NCBI GenBank assembly: GCA_951640165.1
Contig: OX621241.1
Location: 1,994,001-2,058,000 of the forward strand
Length of the DNA stretch: 64,000 bases
From: Pseudoips prasinana
Lineage: Eukaryota; Arthropoda; Insecta; Lepidoptera; Nolidae
Direction: 5' to 3'
Part shown: positions 29,191 to 39,409 of the stretch, in pieces
Numbering within the stretch: position 1 is the stretch's first letter
Layout: each line of letters opens with the position of its first letter
Notes under the pieces: model-generated
What the model saw: the letters and a program-made list of their open reading frames with translations, nothing else
Database searches by the model: none
Told to the model about the DNA's origin: nothing
Program-made: the position numbers and the translations under genes

Positions 29191-29400
29191 ACCAGTGCGT
29201 ATCATTTCTATACTTATGTACACTGACAACTACCCTATCTCTGTTACTCCATACTCCAATCCCTGCCTAGGTTGCCTGGAAGAGATCACATTTAGTGATA
29301 AGGCCGCCAATTGTACCATTTTTAAATGTATATGTTATTGTATCCTGTTGTGTTTTGGTGTGCAATAAAGAGTTATCTTATCTTATCTTAGGGAGTTTAA
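29191..29400 (+). mobile_element. LINE-B-type 3' UTR
   Basis: CCTAGGTTGCCTGGAAGAGA, GTGATAAGGCCGCCAATTGT, GTGTGCAATAAAGAG and TTATCTTATCTTATCTTA. It ends in a five-base tail instead of GATA. Confidence 0.72.
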
Positions 29401-29407
29401 TCCATGT

Positions 29408-29492
29408 GGGGGGGGGGGGGGGGTTCTTTACGAACCCGGAACACGAAGTGGCGAGGGAACTGTCGTAACCGCTGCGCCACACGTGCAGTTAC
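29408..29492 (-). repeat. Run of 16 G followed by an inverted tRNA-like SINE head
   Basis: 29408-29423 is G16. The minus strand then reads GGCGCAGCGGTTACGACAGT, TCCCTCGCCACTTCGTGTTC and CGGGTTCGTAA, a tRNA-like A box to B box arrangement. Confidence 0.55.
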
Positions 29493-29604
29493 TATGGAAC
29501 ATAGCTACATAAGATGTTACAGGATTACAGAAAGGCATTGCAGCACATGAACGTAATTTATTTACTAACAGAGTCATCAGTAGTATTTGATTAATTTATT
29601 ACAT

Positions 29605-29790
29605 AATAGCTGTACCCCGCGGTTTATTCCGCGTTAAATTTTATATATATAAACTATCATAGCTCCTCCCCCATAAGTGATAGCATGTCAATATGTAGCC
29701 TATATGTTGACCCGACCTCTTAGTAATATTCATGCAAAGTTAATGCAGTGGAAGAGCACCTTAAGATTTTACTATTTAGACTGATAACCA
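29605..29790 (+). repeat. S3-related short repeat
   Basis: TAGCTGTACCCCGCGGTTTA opens it. The interior (CTCCTCCCCCATAAGTGATA) follows the variant seen inverted at 61243. Confidence 0.6.
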
Positions 29791-30159
29791 TATACCATAG
29801 CGCTCCTTAAGATACCTCTACTATTTATGAAGTACCATATATATATTTAGCGGCGTAGGAAGGGGGGGGGACTCTATGTTAGGTTATTACCACATTGTGG
29901 AGTACCATAATATATAATAACCATAATGCTTCGCCACCTTTATCCCCCATGACCCTTAGATTGCATTCGTATCGTTGAAAGCCCCCTTCGATGAAGCAGT
30001 GAAAATATCCTAGTAAATAGTGACTCATTGGTATCTAACGGGTATACTAGTAGGTCGATGACAACAGGTAAATATGATGTACCCGGAGTTTGTAATTATT
30101 ATGGCGACACACCCTTGAAAACGCATTCCCTACCTATTCAGCACTTTGCTTGTTTACAT
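29791..30159. other. No identifiable feature
   Basis: A run of G at 29862-29871; otherwise nothing supported. Confidence 0.3.
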
Positions 30160-30395
30160 CAGACAAGAAGATAAGAAATTAAAATTCACACGTCAGCTAA
30201 AGAGATATTTATTAGATACTATATAAAATATAGGTACCTATTAACTATTAGGTTATAGATTTACCTGATATTATTTTATTCTTATTGTAATATAGATCTC
30301 ATAGTTAAACTGCGTAAGTATTTTTGTAGGGCTATGTAATTAGCTTTTAAGATATTTTAAGAGAAATAAAGCAAAACTAAACCAAACCAACCAAC
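30160..30395 (+). pseudogene. LINE C-terminal scrap with 3' UTR
   Basis: KFTRQLKRYLLDTI then stop, a LINE-like ending, followed by a 3' UTR with GAGAAATAAAGC and an AACC-type tail (CTAAACCAAACCAACC). Low information content, so tentative. Confidence 0.4.
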
Positions 30396-30887
30396 AAAAT
30401 GTAGTCGTCAGCTAAATAAAGAAATTAAAAATGAATTTCACAGTACATCAAATAACGATCAACATATAATACAAAAGTAGGACCAATCTATGAGGTTATT
30501 GTGAATTCTCAATCTATGGTATTTGCCTGCTTTGCATTAGTATGTTCTATTATCCCATTGGTTTATTATATTATGATTATTTTATTGTACTCTGCGATTT
30601 ACGATACACAGGATTCTGACCCTCAATTAGTTGCAAGTCTCCGCTACAGTATAAAGTGAGCTTTTCGTCCCACTCGATCGTAAAACTGACTGTCCTGTCT
30701 GCCATACCAAACGTAATGCACAATGGCTATTAACTCTTCATTTTAATACATCTAGATTTCGAGATCATTCTACATTTAATGAAATTTTTAAACCGTAATT
30801 CAAAAGGGAGGAATCTTCTCAATTGGATGTGTGATTTTCTGGGTATGTATGTACATCGATTACTCAGGTATTTATGAACCGAGTAGT
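30396..30887. other. No identifiable feature
   Basis: Nothing supported. Confidence 0.3.
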
Positions 30888-31256
30888 TGTGCCCCGTGGT
30901 TTTACCCGCGTTTAACTTTATAAATTATAGCCTATGTGTTAATCTAGGGTGTCAGCTAACTCCATACCAAATTTTATTGAAATCGCTTCAGCCGTTTAGA
31001 CGTGAATAAGTAACAAACATGCACACTCACAAATTTTCATCTTTTTCAATATTAGTGTCACTCTAATAATTATTTCATACTAGATGTGCCCCCGATTTTA
31101 GCTGCGTAAAACTTTATAAATTATAGCCTATGTGTTAATTGGATATATAAGCTAAATTACTACAAAGTTTCATCAAAATCTGTTCGGTAGCTTTTGCGTG
31201 AAGGAGTACCAAACACACACACTCACAAACTTTCGCCTTTATAATATTAGTATGAT
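30888..31256 (+). repeat. Two S3 repeats in tandem
   Basis: 30888-31056 (GTTGTGCCCCGTGGTTTTAC to TCAATATTAGTG) and 31078-31256 (CTAGATGTGCCCCCGATTTT to ATAATATTAGTATG), same orientation, 20 bp apart. The two have different internal variants, so they are separate insertions and not a recent duplication. Confidence 0.75.
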
Positions 31257-32092
31257 TCTAATGGATAAATTATTATAGGTAGTCAGTCATGGACACACTA
31301 AATTAAAAAAGAAAATCAATCTTATCCCTTTTCATTAATTAATAAAACAAATTTAATTTCAGTTAACGTAATGAATAACAGAGATTTTTTTACTAACCTT
31401 GCTCAATTTTTTAAATATTATATCTACCTTACATAATACTCTCCTAGACCCTAAGGCAAAGAGTGAATTGCCATAATATGTTTACCAAACGTTTGCTTCC
31501 GGTCCGGTGATGATATATGAACTTATTTGTGATGAAATAAAATGGGAAATATATCTATCATACACAGTGCCTTTAATAGTACCTAGATATAGTAATATGA
31601 ATGATTCTATAATACTCAGAATTAAGGAAAATATTCAGGTAGGTGCTTTTTGTTTTGATATTTTGTTCTGTCTGAGTCCCAGTATATTATATACCTACAC
31701 GAGGACAGGTAGAAGGTCAAAGTCCTACTTGACTCATAGGCCTGCTATTTGAATCATCAGTCCCTACCACATCATATACTTTAGTACCCAGGTTTCACTT
31801 AAGTATTTACGTGTATCCATAATTCCGCTATCAAAACAAGAAACTTCAAGGAGCAACAAAAATTACGATGGTAATACATTTAACAAGTTATTACCTTCCT
31901 TAAGAGACGTGGGTTGCCAGCCTTAATTATTTATAAAATGTCGGCAAATAAACGCATTCGTTAATATGGCGACACTTAGTATAACTTGCCGATAAACTTA
32001 GGTAGGTAACTTTGCTTTTAAGTTTTTTAATGGCGGCTCTTCAAGAGTAGCTATCCATGGTCAGAATAAGTATAATTAGGAACAGACGCCAG
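31257..32092. other. No identifiable feature
   Basis: The 81-codon frame at 31507-31752 has no recognisable motif. Nothing else. Confidence 0.3.
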
Positions 32093-32217
32093 CACATCAA
32101 GCTACCCAAGTCTGTCAAATTTCCCCAATTGAAAGTGAACCTTATGCTAATGTGATAAAGTTGAAAATATATAAAAGAAATTTGACAGATTGGGGTAGCT
32201 GGATGTGCTGGCGTCTG
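32093..32217. mobile_element. MITE M3, well-preserved copy
   Basis: CAGACGCCAGCACATCAAGC and, inverted, TAGCTGGATGTGCTGGCGTC. Inner arms carry the AATCTGTC/GACAGATT box. The dinucleotide is TA on the right but AA on the left. Confidence 0.82.
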
Positions 32218-32424
32218 TACCTTAAATAGGTAGCTACGAAAAATCACATCATGAGGAAGAAACTTGATGTTTCTAAGAATAATTTATTAAAATATACATT
32301 GTGTCTTAAAAGTTGTGTTCGTGACTTCAACCGCGTGGTGATAAAATGAGTAAAAAATAAACAATAAGCAAAATATTGTGATATAGCGGTAGAATAATAT
32401 TAAATAAATTAAATTGCGAAAGTT

Positions 32425-32568
32425 TGTGAGTAGATATATATGGATGTTTATTACCCTTTCACGCTTAAACTACCGAACGGAATTTGATGAAACTTTGTAT
32501 TAATAAATCCGAAAAACACATACGCTATAATTTATAAAGTTCAACGCAGGTAAAATTAGGAGCATTGC
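32425..32568 (-). repeat. S3 repeat, inverted
   Basis: AAGTTTGTGAGTAGATATAT...ACATACGCTATAATTTATAA, AGTTCAACGCAGGTAAAA. Confidence 0.65.
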
Positions 32569-33029
32569 TTGTGAATAATTGTAATGAACCGTAATAGGTT
32601 CGTAGGCAGTTGAAATCTCAAAGAGTACGAATTGCTTTTTCCGCTATAACAAAAAATAATAATAATAATAAAGATATTATAAGATAGCAGAATGTTAAAT
32701 TTGTGTGCGAGATGGACTCACACTTTGCCGGTTTGTTTTGTAATGGCGGCTCTTTAAGCGCATATTTTAAATATATCCGAGACAAATGTCGTAAAATTTT
32801 GCCGTAGGCATAGGCAACCAGTTATGAGGAAGCCGCTGGTTTTACTTCGTACTTGTAAATATAATTAATTTAAAGAATAAATTGTATAATTATTATAATC
32901 GTTATGGCTGCGTCCGCGACTAAATTCACGTGATGTCATAACTGGCAAAATTAGTGTAAATATTAACAAAGGTATGTTTAGGGCCTAACGTGCATATTCA
33001 ATAAAAGCAGTGGAAAGTATAATGAAGTA
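32569..33029. other. No identifiable feature
   Basis: A/T-rich; nothing supported. Confidence 0.3.
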
Positions 33030-33175
33030 CAGACGCCAGCACATCAAGCTACTCTAATGTGTCAAATTTCCCCAATTGAAAGTGAACCTTATGCTTCAGT
33101 GATAAAGTAAAAAATCTATGAAAGAAATTCGTCAGATTGGGTGTTTTTTTTGCTGGATGTGATGGCACTGTCTTG
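33030..33175. mobile_element. MITE M3, diverged copy
   Basis: CAGACGCCAGCACATCAAGC starts it, after TA. The right arm is degraded (GCTGGATGTGATGGCACTGT). Confidence 0.7.
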
Positions 33176-33204
33176 TACAATGGTGTCTGTACAATGGTAC
33201 TTAA

Positions 33205-33330
33205 TCATCATCATCATGTCAGCCAAAGGACATCCACAGCTGGTCAAAGGTTCCCCAGAATAATCTCCCCATTTGCCGGTAGAGCGTCCCGCATCCAGCG
33301 GCTTCAAACGACCCTCGGAAGATTATAATT
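33205..33330 (-). mobile_element. RTE 3' end, inverted
   Basis: ATCATCATCATGTCAGCCAA, GGACATCCACAGCTGGTCAA and GCATCCAGCGGCTTCAAACG. Confidence 0.6.
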
Positions 33331-33334
33331 TTAT

Positions 33335-33400
33335 TGGTAACTGGCCTGTTAACCTAATGGTTACTGACCCTGACAGTTTAGCCAGAGATTCAGTTGTTCT
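33335..33400 (+). mobile_element. tRNA SINE head fragment
   Basis: CTGGCCTGTTAACCTAATGG, TTACTGACCCTGACAGTTTA matches the head of the SINE at 54560. Confidence 0.5.
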
Positions 33401-33560
33401 GTGTCTGGGGACCAGAGCAGCATACCCGCGTTACCGGGGCTCCTCCCATCAGGCGCCAAGAGAAGTCCACGGCAGGTTAGGTTTAGTCGGTCCGAGTCCA
33501 TCATACCCATCCACATTTTTTTGCGAGTGGGATGCGTGTCTATTTCCTCTGCCTTGTCAA
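33401..33560. repeat. Unnamed repeat shared with 24400-24510
   Basis: CAGAGCAGCATACCCGCGTT, AGGCGCCAAGAGAAGTCCAC, GGCAGGTTAGGTTTAGTCG and TTTTTGCGAGTGGGATGCGT. Confidence 0.5.
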
Positions 33561-33639
33561 AAAATACGTTGTTCTGGGTCTGGGAGTATTTTAATATCTT
33601 TATTATTTTATTTCAGTTGTCCATACAACTGATAAACAT

Positions 33640-33795
33640 ACATACATATATATTTCTAAATACGTCCATATCATAGATAAATTACACCTAGTCACAGAAC
33701 AAATAATCGTGATCATCACACAAAGAGATGGGTGCGGATTGAACCTACGACCTCTGGCTTAATCTGGGTCACTAATCACAAGATCAACAGTTCTG
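33640..33795 (-). mobile_element. tRNA SINE, inverted
   Basis: Minus strand reads GTGACCCAGATTAAGCCAGA, GGTCGTAGGTTCAATCCGCA, TTTGTGTGATGATCACGATT: the head and body of the 54560-type SINE. Confidence 0.6.
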
Positions 33796-33882
33796 CAAGT
33801 CAAATAAATAGTTTATTTTTTTATGTGGACTTTAAAAGAGCGCTTGTAAATACTAAAAGCAGTGATAGATAGATAGATAGAT

Positions 33883-34159
33883 AAACTCTTTATTGTACAC
33901 CAAAGTATTACAAAATAAAAAACTGTTTAAACCTTAAAAGTATACAATGGGCGGTCTTATCACAAAATGTGATCTCTTCCAGACAACCAAAGTAAAGATC
34001 GGAGAATGGAGTTATTGAGAGGGGCAGTTGTCGGTGTACTGATACATTACAAATAGTACCTATGGGTACACATAATGAAAAAATAAAAAGAAAAAGAAAA
34101 ATATAAACATATTACAACTAATAAATACATATAATATATACAAATAATGTATTATGTTC
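33883..34159 (-). other. LINE-B 3' UTR
   Basis: Between the ORF2 stop and the tail. The minus strand includes GTTGTCTGGAAGAGATCACA, then GATAAGACCGCCCATTGTAT and GGTGTACAATAAAGAG, the family's likely RT recognition end. Confidence 0.75.
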
Positions 34160-37111
34160 CTAATTGTGTTGTGAGTCTTGTAGTGACAGATAGTGATTCT
34201 TGACAAGTCTTTGGAATTCTTGCAGACTTTGTGCACGTCTCACTAATAAAGGCAGTGCATTCCACAATCGAACACTTTGTACGGAAAAAGATTTGTCAAG
34301 AAAATTAGTAGAATGCGCTGGCATTTTTAACTTGAGATTTTCCGACGATCTCAGCAATCTTGAATGTGACTCATGCAGGAAAGAAAACCGATTTTTGAGA
34401 TAAAAGGGAGCGGATGGACTAAAAATAATGTTGTAGAGAAGTGTAAGAGTATGAGCATTCCGGCGAAGGCGTATAGGGAGCCACTTGAGCTTAGTACGAA
34501 ATTCGGAAACATGATCATATTTACGGAGCCCAAATATGAATCTTATACAGACGTTCTGGAGACGCTCAAGTTTATCAAGCTGGGCCTCAGTGAGATCAAG
34601 ATAGCTGACATCTGCATAATCTAGTATTGGGAGAAGAAGCGATTGTGCAAGGGCAGTTTTGGTGGTAATAGGTAAAAAATTTATTAATCTACGTAGAGAT
34701 CCAAAGGAAGCATACAATCTACGACTAACATTCTTCATTTGGATGTCCCAGGATAGGCAGCGGTCGAAAAAGAGACCAAGATTCTTAACGTTATCGGTTA
34801 AGGGAATTATATTGCCATCGAAATTAAGCTGTGGTAGTTGTGACCAGGAAACCCTAGATATCATCCTAGAACTACCAACCACCATGACCTGTGTCTTGAG
34901 TGGGTTGACTTGTAGTCCGTGTGCACGGCTCCAGTTGCTTATTTTAGCCAGATCTGCATTTATTACGTCGACTGCTTCTGATAATTTGTCATTGGAAGCT
35001 TGGCAATAAATTTGAAGGTCATCCGCATAAAGGTGGTAGGAGGAGAGAAGTTGATTAGAGATTGAATTTATGAAAATTGCGAAAAGTAGAGGAGATAAAA
35101 CGCCGCCCTGAGGCACGCCCGCTGTAGTATTGCACCAAGAAGAACGAGTGTCATCAATACAAATATACTGCCGGCGGCCAGACAGGTAACTGTCGAACCA
35201 CTCAATTACTGTTGGAGATACGTTAAGAGAGCGTATGATTGCAAGCAATACGTCAAAATCCACGGCATTAAATGCGTTACTGAAATCCAGTAGTGCTAGC
35301 ACTGTAAGATCTCCACGTTCCATGCCAGATCGAATGTCCTCCGTAATATGGACCAGGGCGGTGGTTGTACTATGTCCAGGACGGAAACCAGATTGGAAAG
35401 GATTGAGGAGATTATTTCTGGTCAGGAAAGCACTGATCTGGTTATGAACAAGGCGTTCAAGCACTTTAGAGAGGAAAGGCAAAATTGAAATTGGGCGATA
35501 GTCACCAAAGGAAGCGGGGTTGGACTTCTTGGGGAGAGGAATAATTTTGGCATCTTTCCAAACAGATGGGAAAGCACCGCGTGTTATGGAGGAATTGAGG
35601 ATGTGACATATGGCAGGTAGGATTTCATCAAGGATAGGCAGGACCATATTACGGGTGATGCCGTCATCTCCAACGGCATTAGACGTAATGGATACAATAC
35701 TCTTCTTTACGTCACAATCAGTAAATGGACAAAAAGTAAAAGGAGAATAGTTGGGAGGAGGAATAGATGAAAGATATTTCAAAGTACTGGCTTTAGTTGC
35801 CCTGTCAAAATTGGGCGAGGAAGAGAAATGTTTATTTAAGGAGTCAATATCTCGTTTATTCAGAGTAGCGTCATTTTGAGATTTTCCAACTCCCAATGAT
35901 CTTAGAAATTTCCAAACTTTGCTAGGATCTCCATTTTCGACGGAGTTGTGAATATGTCGGCGTTGTGCACTCCTACACACCTTATTGGAATGATTTCTTA
36001 AAGCAACATATTTTTCTCGATTGTATTCACTAGGTCGGCTTGTGAATCGAGATTTAGCTAACGCTTTTTTGACGAGAAGATCCTTTATCTCGTTGTTAAG
36101 CCACGGCGCAGGTAAGTGTTTGACTTTAATTGCACGAATAGGAGCATGTACATCATAAAGATTTATTAATTTTGCATTGAATATGCTAACCTGTTCTTCA
36201 ATAGATTCTGCTGTTAGTAGGGGAGACCAATCTATGCGAACTGCATCGGCTCGGAGACGATCCAAGTCCATACCACCAAAACTGCGTTGTAGAATAATTT
36301 TAGGTTTAAGCTTAGGAGGGCGAATTTTATATGAAAGGAAGAGAAGATCGTGGTAAGAAAAGGCATTAGCAGAACACTGACCGTGCTTAGATACACGGTC
36401 TTTCGAAGTGACAAGGATGACGTCAAGAAGGGAAGGAATAGAGTTTGGAAAATGATGAGTGGAGTTTAGAGGAAGAATAACAAGGTTACTAGATTCTGCA
36501 GCGGAAACAAAAGATGAGGCGCGGGAGTCCTTTTTTAACAAACACGTGTTAAAATCTCCCATAATAATCGTATGGCTATAAGATGGAGAAAAAGTTTCGA
36601 GTAGAAGTTCAAAGGAGGAAAAGAAATTAAAACGAAGAGAAGGACAGTAGTACACGCCAAGTAATATTTTGGTATGATGCAGTTCAACTTCTATTAATAT
36701 ATGCTCACCAGCATTCTGTGGCGGCGGCTGTGAAGACAAGTTGATTAAAGAGAAGTTAATATGACTCCGAAGATAAATGGCAACTCCCCCACCCCCCGCT
36801 CCAACACGATCATTTCTGATGAGCTGGAAGCCAGGAAGTGAGTAAGAGGCTGAAGGGAGACAGGGCTTAAGCCATGACTCTGATACAAGGATTGCATGAA
36901 TATTTTTACATTCAAAGCTTGCCAGCATATCGGGGAAATGAGCCGGAATGCTTTGGGCGTTAATATGAATCACATTAAAATTACGTGAGACATCAGAGAA
37001 CTGGGATTCGAGAGAGTCAGCAAGTGAAGGAATAATGATAGAGCTGTCTCCATCACTACATGCTGAATAGTAAGTGTTTGAATCACTATCATCATTTTCA
37101 GTATCGGACAT
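34160..37111 (-). CDS. LINE-B ORF2: APE endonuclease and reverse transcriptase
   Basis: 983 residues with an ATG start at 37111. Endonuclease motifs: HINAQS (Asn51), SESW (Glu78), GDFN (185-188) and SYHD (252-255). RT motifs: GDYRPISILPFLSKVLE (536-552), SGFRPGHSTTTA (574-585), LLDFSNAFNAVDFD with catalytic Asp609, GVPQGGVLSPLLFAIFIN (665-682) and YADD (695-698). The C-terminal domain has LPILDYADVSY and WLPIRLRRNAHTL. It would nick a chromosomal target and reverse-transcribe the element RNA there. Usual length for the group, no stop or frameshift. Asn replaces Asp in the AFD triplet (AFN), a common variable site. A second copy of its C-terminus is at 17930. Confidence 0.93.
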   Translation of the reverse strand: MSDTENDDSDSNTYYSACSDGDSSIIIPSLADSLESQFSDVSRNFNVIHINAQSIPAHFPDMLASFECKNIHAILVSESWLKPCLPSASYSLPGFQLIRNDRVGAGGGGVAIYLRSHINFSLINLSSQPPPQNAGEHILIEVELHHTKILLGVYYCPSLRFNFFSSFELLLETFSPSYSHTIIMGDFNTCLLKKDSRASSFVSAAESSNLVILPLNSTHHFPNSIPSLLDVILVTSKDRVSKHGQCSANAFSYHDLLFLSYKIRPPKLKPKIILQRSFGGMDLDRLRADAVRIDWSPLLTAESIEEQVSIFNAKLINLYDVHAPIRAIKVKHLPAPWLNNEIKDLLVKKALAKSRFTSRPSEYNREKYVALRNHSNKVCRSAQRRHIHNSVENGDPSKVWKFLRSLGVGKSQNDATLNKRDIDSLNKHFSSSPNFDRATKASTLKYLSSIPPPNYSPFTFCPFTDCDVKKSIVSITSNAVGDDGITRNMVLPILDEILPAICHILNSSITRGAFPSVWKDAKIIPLPKKSNPASFGDYRPISILPFLSKVLERLVHNQISAFLTRNNLLNPFQSGFRPGHSTTTALVHITEDIRSGMERGDLTVLALLDFSNAFNAVDFDVLLAIIRSLNVSPTVIEWFDSYLSGRRQYICIDDTRSSWCNTTAGVPQGGVLSPLLFAIFINSISNQLLSSYHLYADDLQIYCQASNDKLSEAVDVINADLAKISNWSRAHGLQVNPLKTQVMVVGSSRMISRVSWSQLPQLNFDGNIIPLTDNVKNLGLFFDRCLSWDIQMKNVSRRLYASFGSLRRLINFLPITTKTALAQSLLLPILDYADVSYLDLTEAQLDKLERLQNVCIRFIFGLRKYDHVSEFRTKLKWLPIRLRRNAHTLTLLYNIIFSPSAPFYLKNRFSFLHESHSRLLRSSENLKLKMPAHSTNFLDKSFSVQSVRLWNALPLLVRRAQSLQEFQRLVKNHYLSLQDSQHN

Positions 37112-37597
37112 AAAATGCGAATACTATCAATAAAAATAAATAAATATGTATTTAACCCTAATCTTATATTTACTAATATATTATTATTTACAAGCAAAAA
37201 CTACTACATGCCTACCAGTACAGTGTTCTAATTAAAAATAATATTACCGTTTTGTTTTTAATCATCCCAATATAAAAAGCAAAAAGGCTAAAATAATGGG
37301 GAATATTAAAAAAAGAATGCTACAAATTGGTAAAAATACGATATGGAACGCGGTTTGTTGTAAGTGTCAAGTGTGTCGTATGAAAAAGATCACATTCTCA
37401 CATTGTTCGGAGACAATTTGTAAACAAACATAAGAACAAATGAAGTAAAGAATACAAATCTAATGACAAAATAGTGTAAATTGTATGGTACCGTATCTAA
37501 TACAATAATAACTAACATTGAACGGTGATAAAAACAAAACTACACAGTGGTACAAGACTTAGAACACTTGCTGATATAAACACCATGACAACACAGC
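37112..37597 (-). other. LINE-B inter-ORF region
   Basis: 486 bp, A/T-rich, no frame of note. CR1- and Jockey-type LINEs usually have overlapping or closely spaced ORFs, so this gap is unusual. Confidence 0.6.
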
Positions 37598-38329
37598 TTA
37601 CTTTTTGACCCTTCGGCTCTTACCAGTGGCTACGGACGGCTGGGTCGACATCGAGCTCTTAGCGATAGCCTCCTGCACATCTTCATGTTCCGGTGTTGCA
37701 ACTTTGTTGAGGTCCTCGATCGTGACAGCTCTGTATCGAACGCCTCCAGAAAGAACATAAATAACACCATCGGACGTCCAGGAGTTGGAAATACCATGTC
37801 GCTGACGTGCTGCCATGAAGGTCTCGTGACGGGGCCGAGTCAAGAACTCTGATATAGTAATGCCCGAGCCTTTAAACTTGGTTTTGGAAAACCAGATGTT
37901 ATTACGCACTCGATAGCTATCGAATTCCACCAGTATCGGCCTGGGTTTATTAGTAGACGGGGCACGGCCCAATCGTTGACACCGGTCAATGACTGCTTCG
38001 GAGAAATCAGACATCTTTAAGTGCTTGCTGACAGCGGCGACAATGACCATTTCCGATTTTTCCTTTTTCTGCTCAGGAACTCCATGAAACAGCAGCATTT
38101 TTCTACGGCCATGCATTTCGGTCTGGTCAACACAACAAGCTAAGGCATCCAGCTGTTGCTGGAAACAGTTCAGAGAGTTGAGCACAAACTTCTTAAAAAT
38201 GTTGAAGTCTTCTACCATTGTTGCTGGAGTTATGGGTGTGCTGGTTGACTTCTGGAGCTCCTCAAAGTCAGTCATGCGCTTCAGAAGGTGTTCCTTCAGG
38301 CTGGACAGTGTCTGTTGCATGGATTCCAT
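37598..38329 (-). CDS. LINE-B ORF1: L1-like RNA-binding protein
   Basis: 243 residues with an ATG at 38329. The N-terminus (1-75) is predicted coiled coil (SLKEHLLKRMTDFEELQKST, NCFQQQLDALACCVDQTEMH). Residues 75-150 look like an RRM-type fold of L1 ORF1 proteins: GRRKMLLFHGVPEQKKEK, then VIDRCQRLGRAPSTNKPRPI and VEFDSYRVRN. The remainder (ISEFLTRPRHETFMAARQRH) resembles the L1 C-terminal domain. It ends in a basic tail, KSRRVKK. Such proteins coat element RNA and act as chaperones. No zinc knuckle or esterase motif, unlike LINE-A ORF1. Confidence 0.85.
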   Translation of the reverse strand: MESMQQTLSSLKEHLLKRMTDFEELQKSTSTPITPATMVEDFNIFKKFVLNSLNCFQQQLDALACCVDQTEMHGRRKMLLFHGVPEQKKEKSEMVIVAAVSKHLKMSDFSEAVIDRCQRLGRAPSTNKPRPILVEFDSYRVRNNIWFSKTKFKGSGITISEFLTRPRHETFMAARQRHGISNSWTSDGVIYVLSGGVRYRAVTIEDLNKVATPEHEDVQEAIAKSSMSTQPSVATGKSRRVKK

Positions 38330-38500
38330 TGTGTTTTTTTTAAGTTAGTGTTGTGACAAAAATAAGTTGTGAATAGTGAAATAATAACACTGGGCTAGTA
38401 GGCAATGTACTTTATCACAGAGAGAAGCACATTAAATGTTAAAAACAAGTATGTATCTTATTTTAAAATTAAATTAATTGAGCAGCAAAAAACAGTTATA

Positions 38501-38844
38501 CTTTCTTCCACAACTACCCACACAGAAAAAAAAGTGATGTAGTTAGCTATAGTATGTTACCAAAACTCGCTTTTGCTCGTGTCGCGTCGTAGGCGGCCAT
38601 TCAGCGGATTCATGAATGGGTTCAGTCTCACGCACTTAGTAATGTCAAGGTTGTCTTGTGACACCTACGTCGTGACGTAGGTACGTACAGTCGACACCGT
38701 GTCGGCCGCGGTACAGTTCGACCTTGACGGTGTCTTTATATCGTAAGCAATAAAGATAGTTTTCGTAGTGTAAGTGACTCTATAGAAGTGATGTTGGTTT
38801 TTACGTGTGGTTTCATTTGTCTGACGTCTTTGCTACTCTAATGG
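38501..38844. other. LINE-B 5' region or flank
   Basis: More G/C-rich than its surroundings, with an imperfect palindrome, CCTACGTCGTGACGTAGG, at 38666-38683. Its boundary with unique DNA is unclear. Confidence 0.4.
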
Positions 38845-38915
38845 TACTTACTTAATTTCTTAACGTATGTGCAGTGGATACTCTAGTTTTAAAATTGTAC
38901 TAACCACCCAGTCAG
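38845..38915 (-). mobile_element. 5S-derived SINE, 3' end only
   Basis: TACTTACTTAATTTCTTAAC, GTATGTGCAGTGGATACTCT matches the start of the inverted copy at 11661. Confidence 0.45.
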
Positions 38916-39035
38916 TATACAACTCTAATGATTTGTAACATAGACTAATATGTATGTAACACAGTCCGAATTTCGACCACGTTTCCCGTTCTCAATGGAA
39001 CCAAGTGGTTCATGGCCTGGAAAGAATAACAGCCC

Positions 39036-39322
39036 GCCCGTCAAAATAGCGTAAAATAGCGTGGCTATTTTACGCTATTTTGACAAATGCTTGCTTTTCA
39101 CGCCGGAGGTCGTGGGTTCGATTCCCGCCCAGGACAGATATTTGTGTGCATGAACATGTCTGGTTGTCCTGAGTCTGGGTGTAATTATCTATGTAAGTAT
39201 GTATTTACAAAAGAAAAGAAAAAAATTATATAAATATATCAGTTATCTGGTTTCCATAGTACAAGCTCTGCTTAGTGTAGGATCAGATGGCCGTGTGTAA
39301 ATAATGTCCCAGGAAATTATAT
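39036..39322 (+). mobile_element. tRNA SINE with a perfect palindrome in place of its head
   Basis: 39040-39060 and 39064-39084 are exact reverse complements (GTCAAAATAGCGTAAAATAG...) around GTG. They replace the usual GGTTGGCGTGGTTGG segment. The rest (TTGCTTTTCACGCCGGAGGT, GTGGGTTCGATTCCCGCCC, body, 3' module) is normal. Confidence 0.82.
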
Positions 39323-39409
39323 TATTATTATTTACTGGATGTGGCTTAAAAAGTATGTAATTTTTTTTATTTACCTACCTAACTAGGAAGTGATATTTTT
39401 TTCTAATAT

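Larger units (their letters stand above)
33864..38500 (-). mobile_element. LINE-B: apparently intact non-LTR retrotransposon
   Basis: Minus-strand order: 5' region, ORF1 (38329-37598), a 486-bp inter-ORF stretch, ORF2 (37111-34160), 3' UTR, and a GATA-type tail at 33864-33882. The 3' UTR carries AATAAA-like TACAATAAAGAG and the GATAAGACCGCCCATTG box shared with five other termini here. ORF2's C-terminus (WLPIRLRRNAHTLTLLYNII, RLWNALPLLVRRAQS) is of the CR1/L2-group type. The 5' edge is uncertain (38.34-38.8 kb), as I could not find a clear target duplication. Both ORFs are unbroken, so it may be young or active. Confidence 0.88.

Noticed and set aside
29408..29423. G16 as a possible quadruplex element
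   Set aside because: A lone homopolymer next to a SINE fragment; more likely slippage or sequencing noise.
30888..31256. CRISPR-like spacing of S3 repeats
   Set aside because: Only two diverged units of ~170 bp in a eukaryotic repeat context.
33864..38840. Target-site duplication for LINE-B
   Set aside because: I looked for repeats of CTAAAAGCAGT and neighbouring bases beyond ORF1 and found none; the 5' edge stays undefined.
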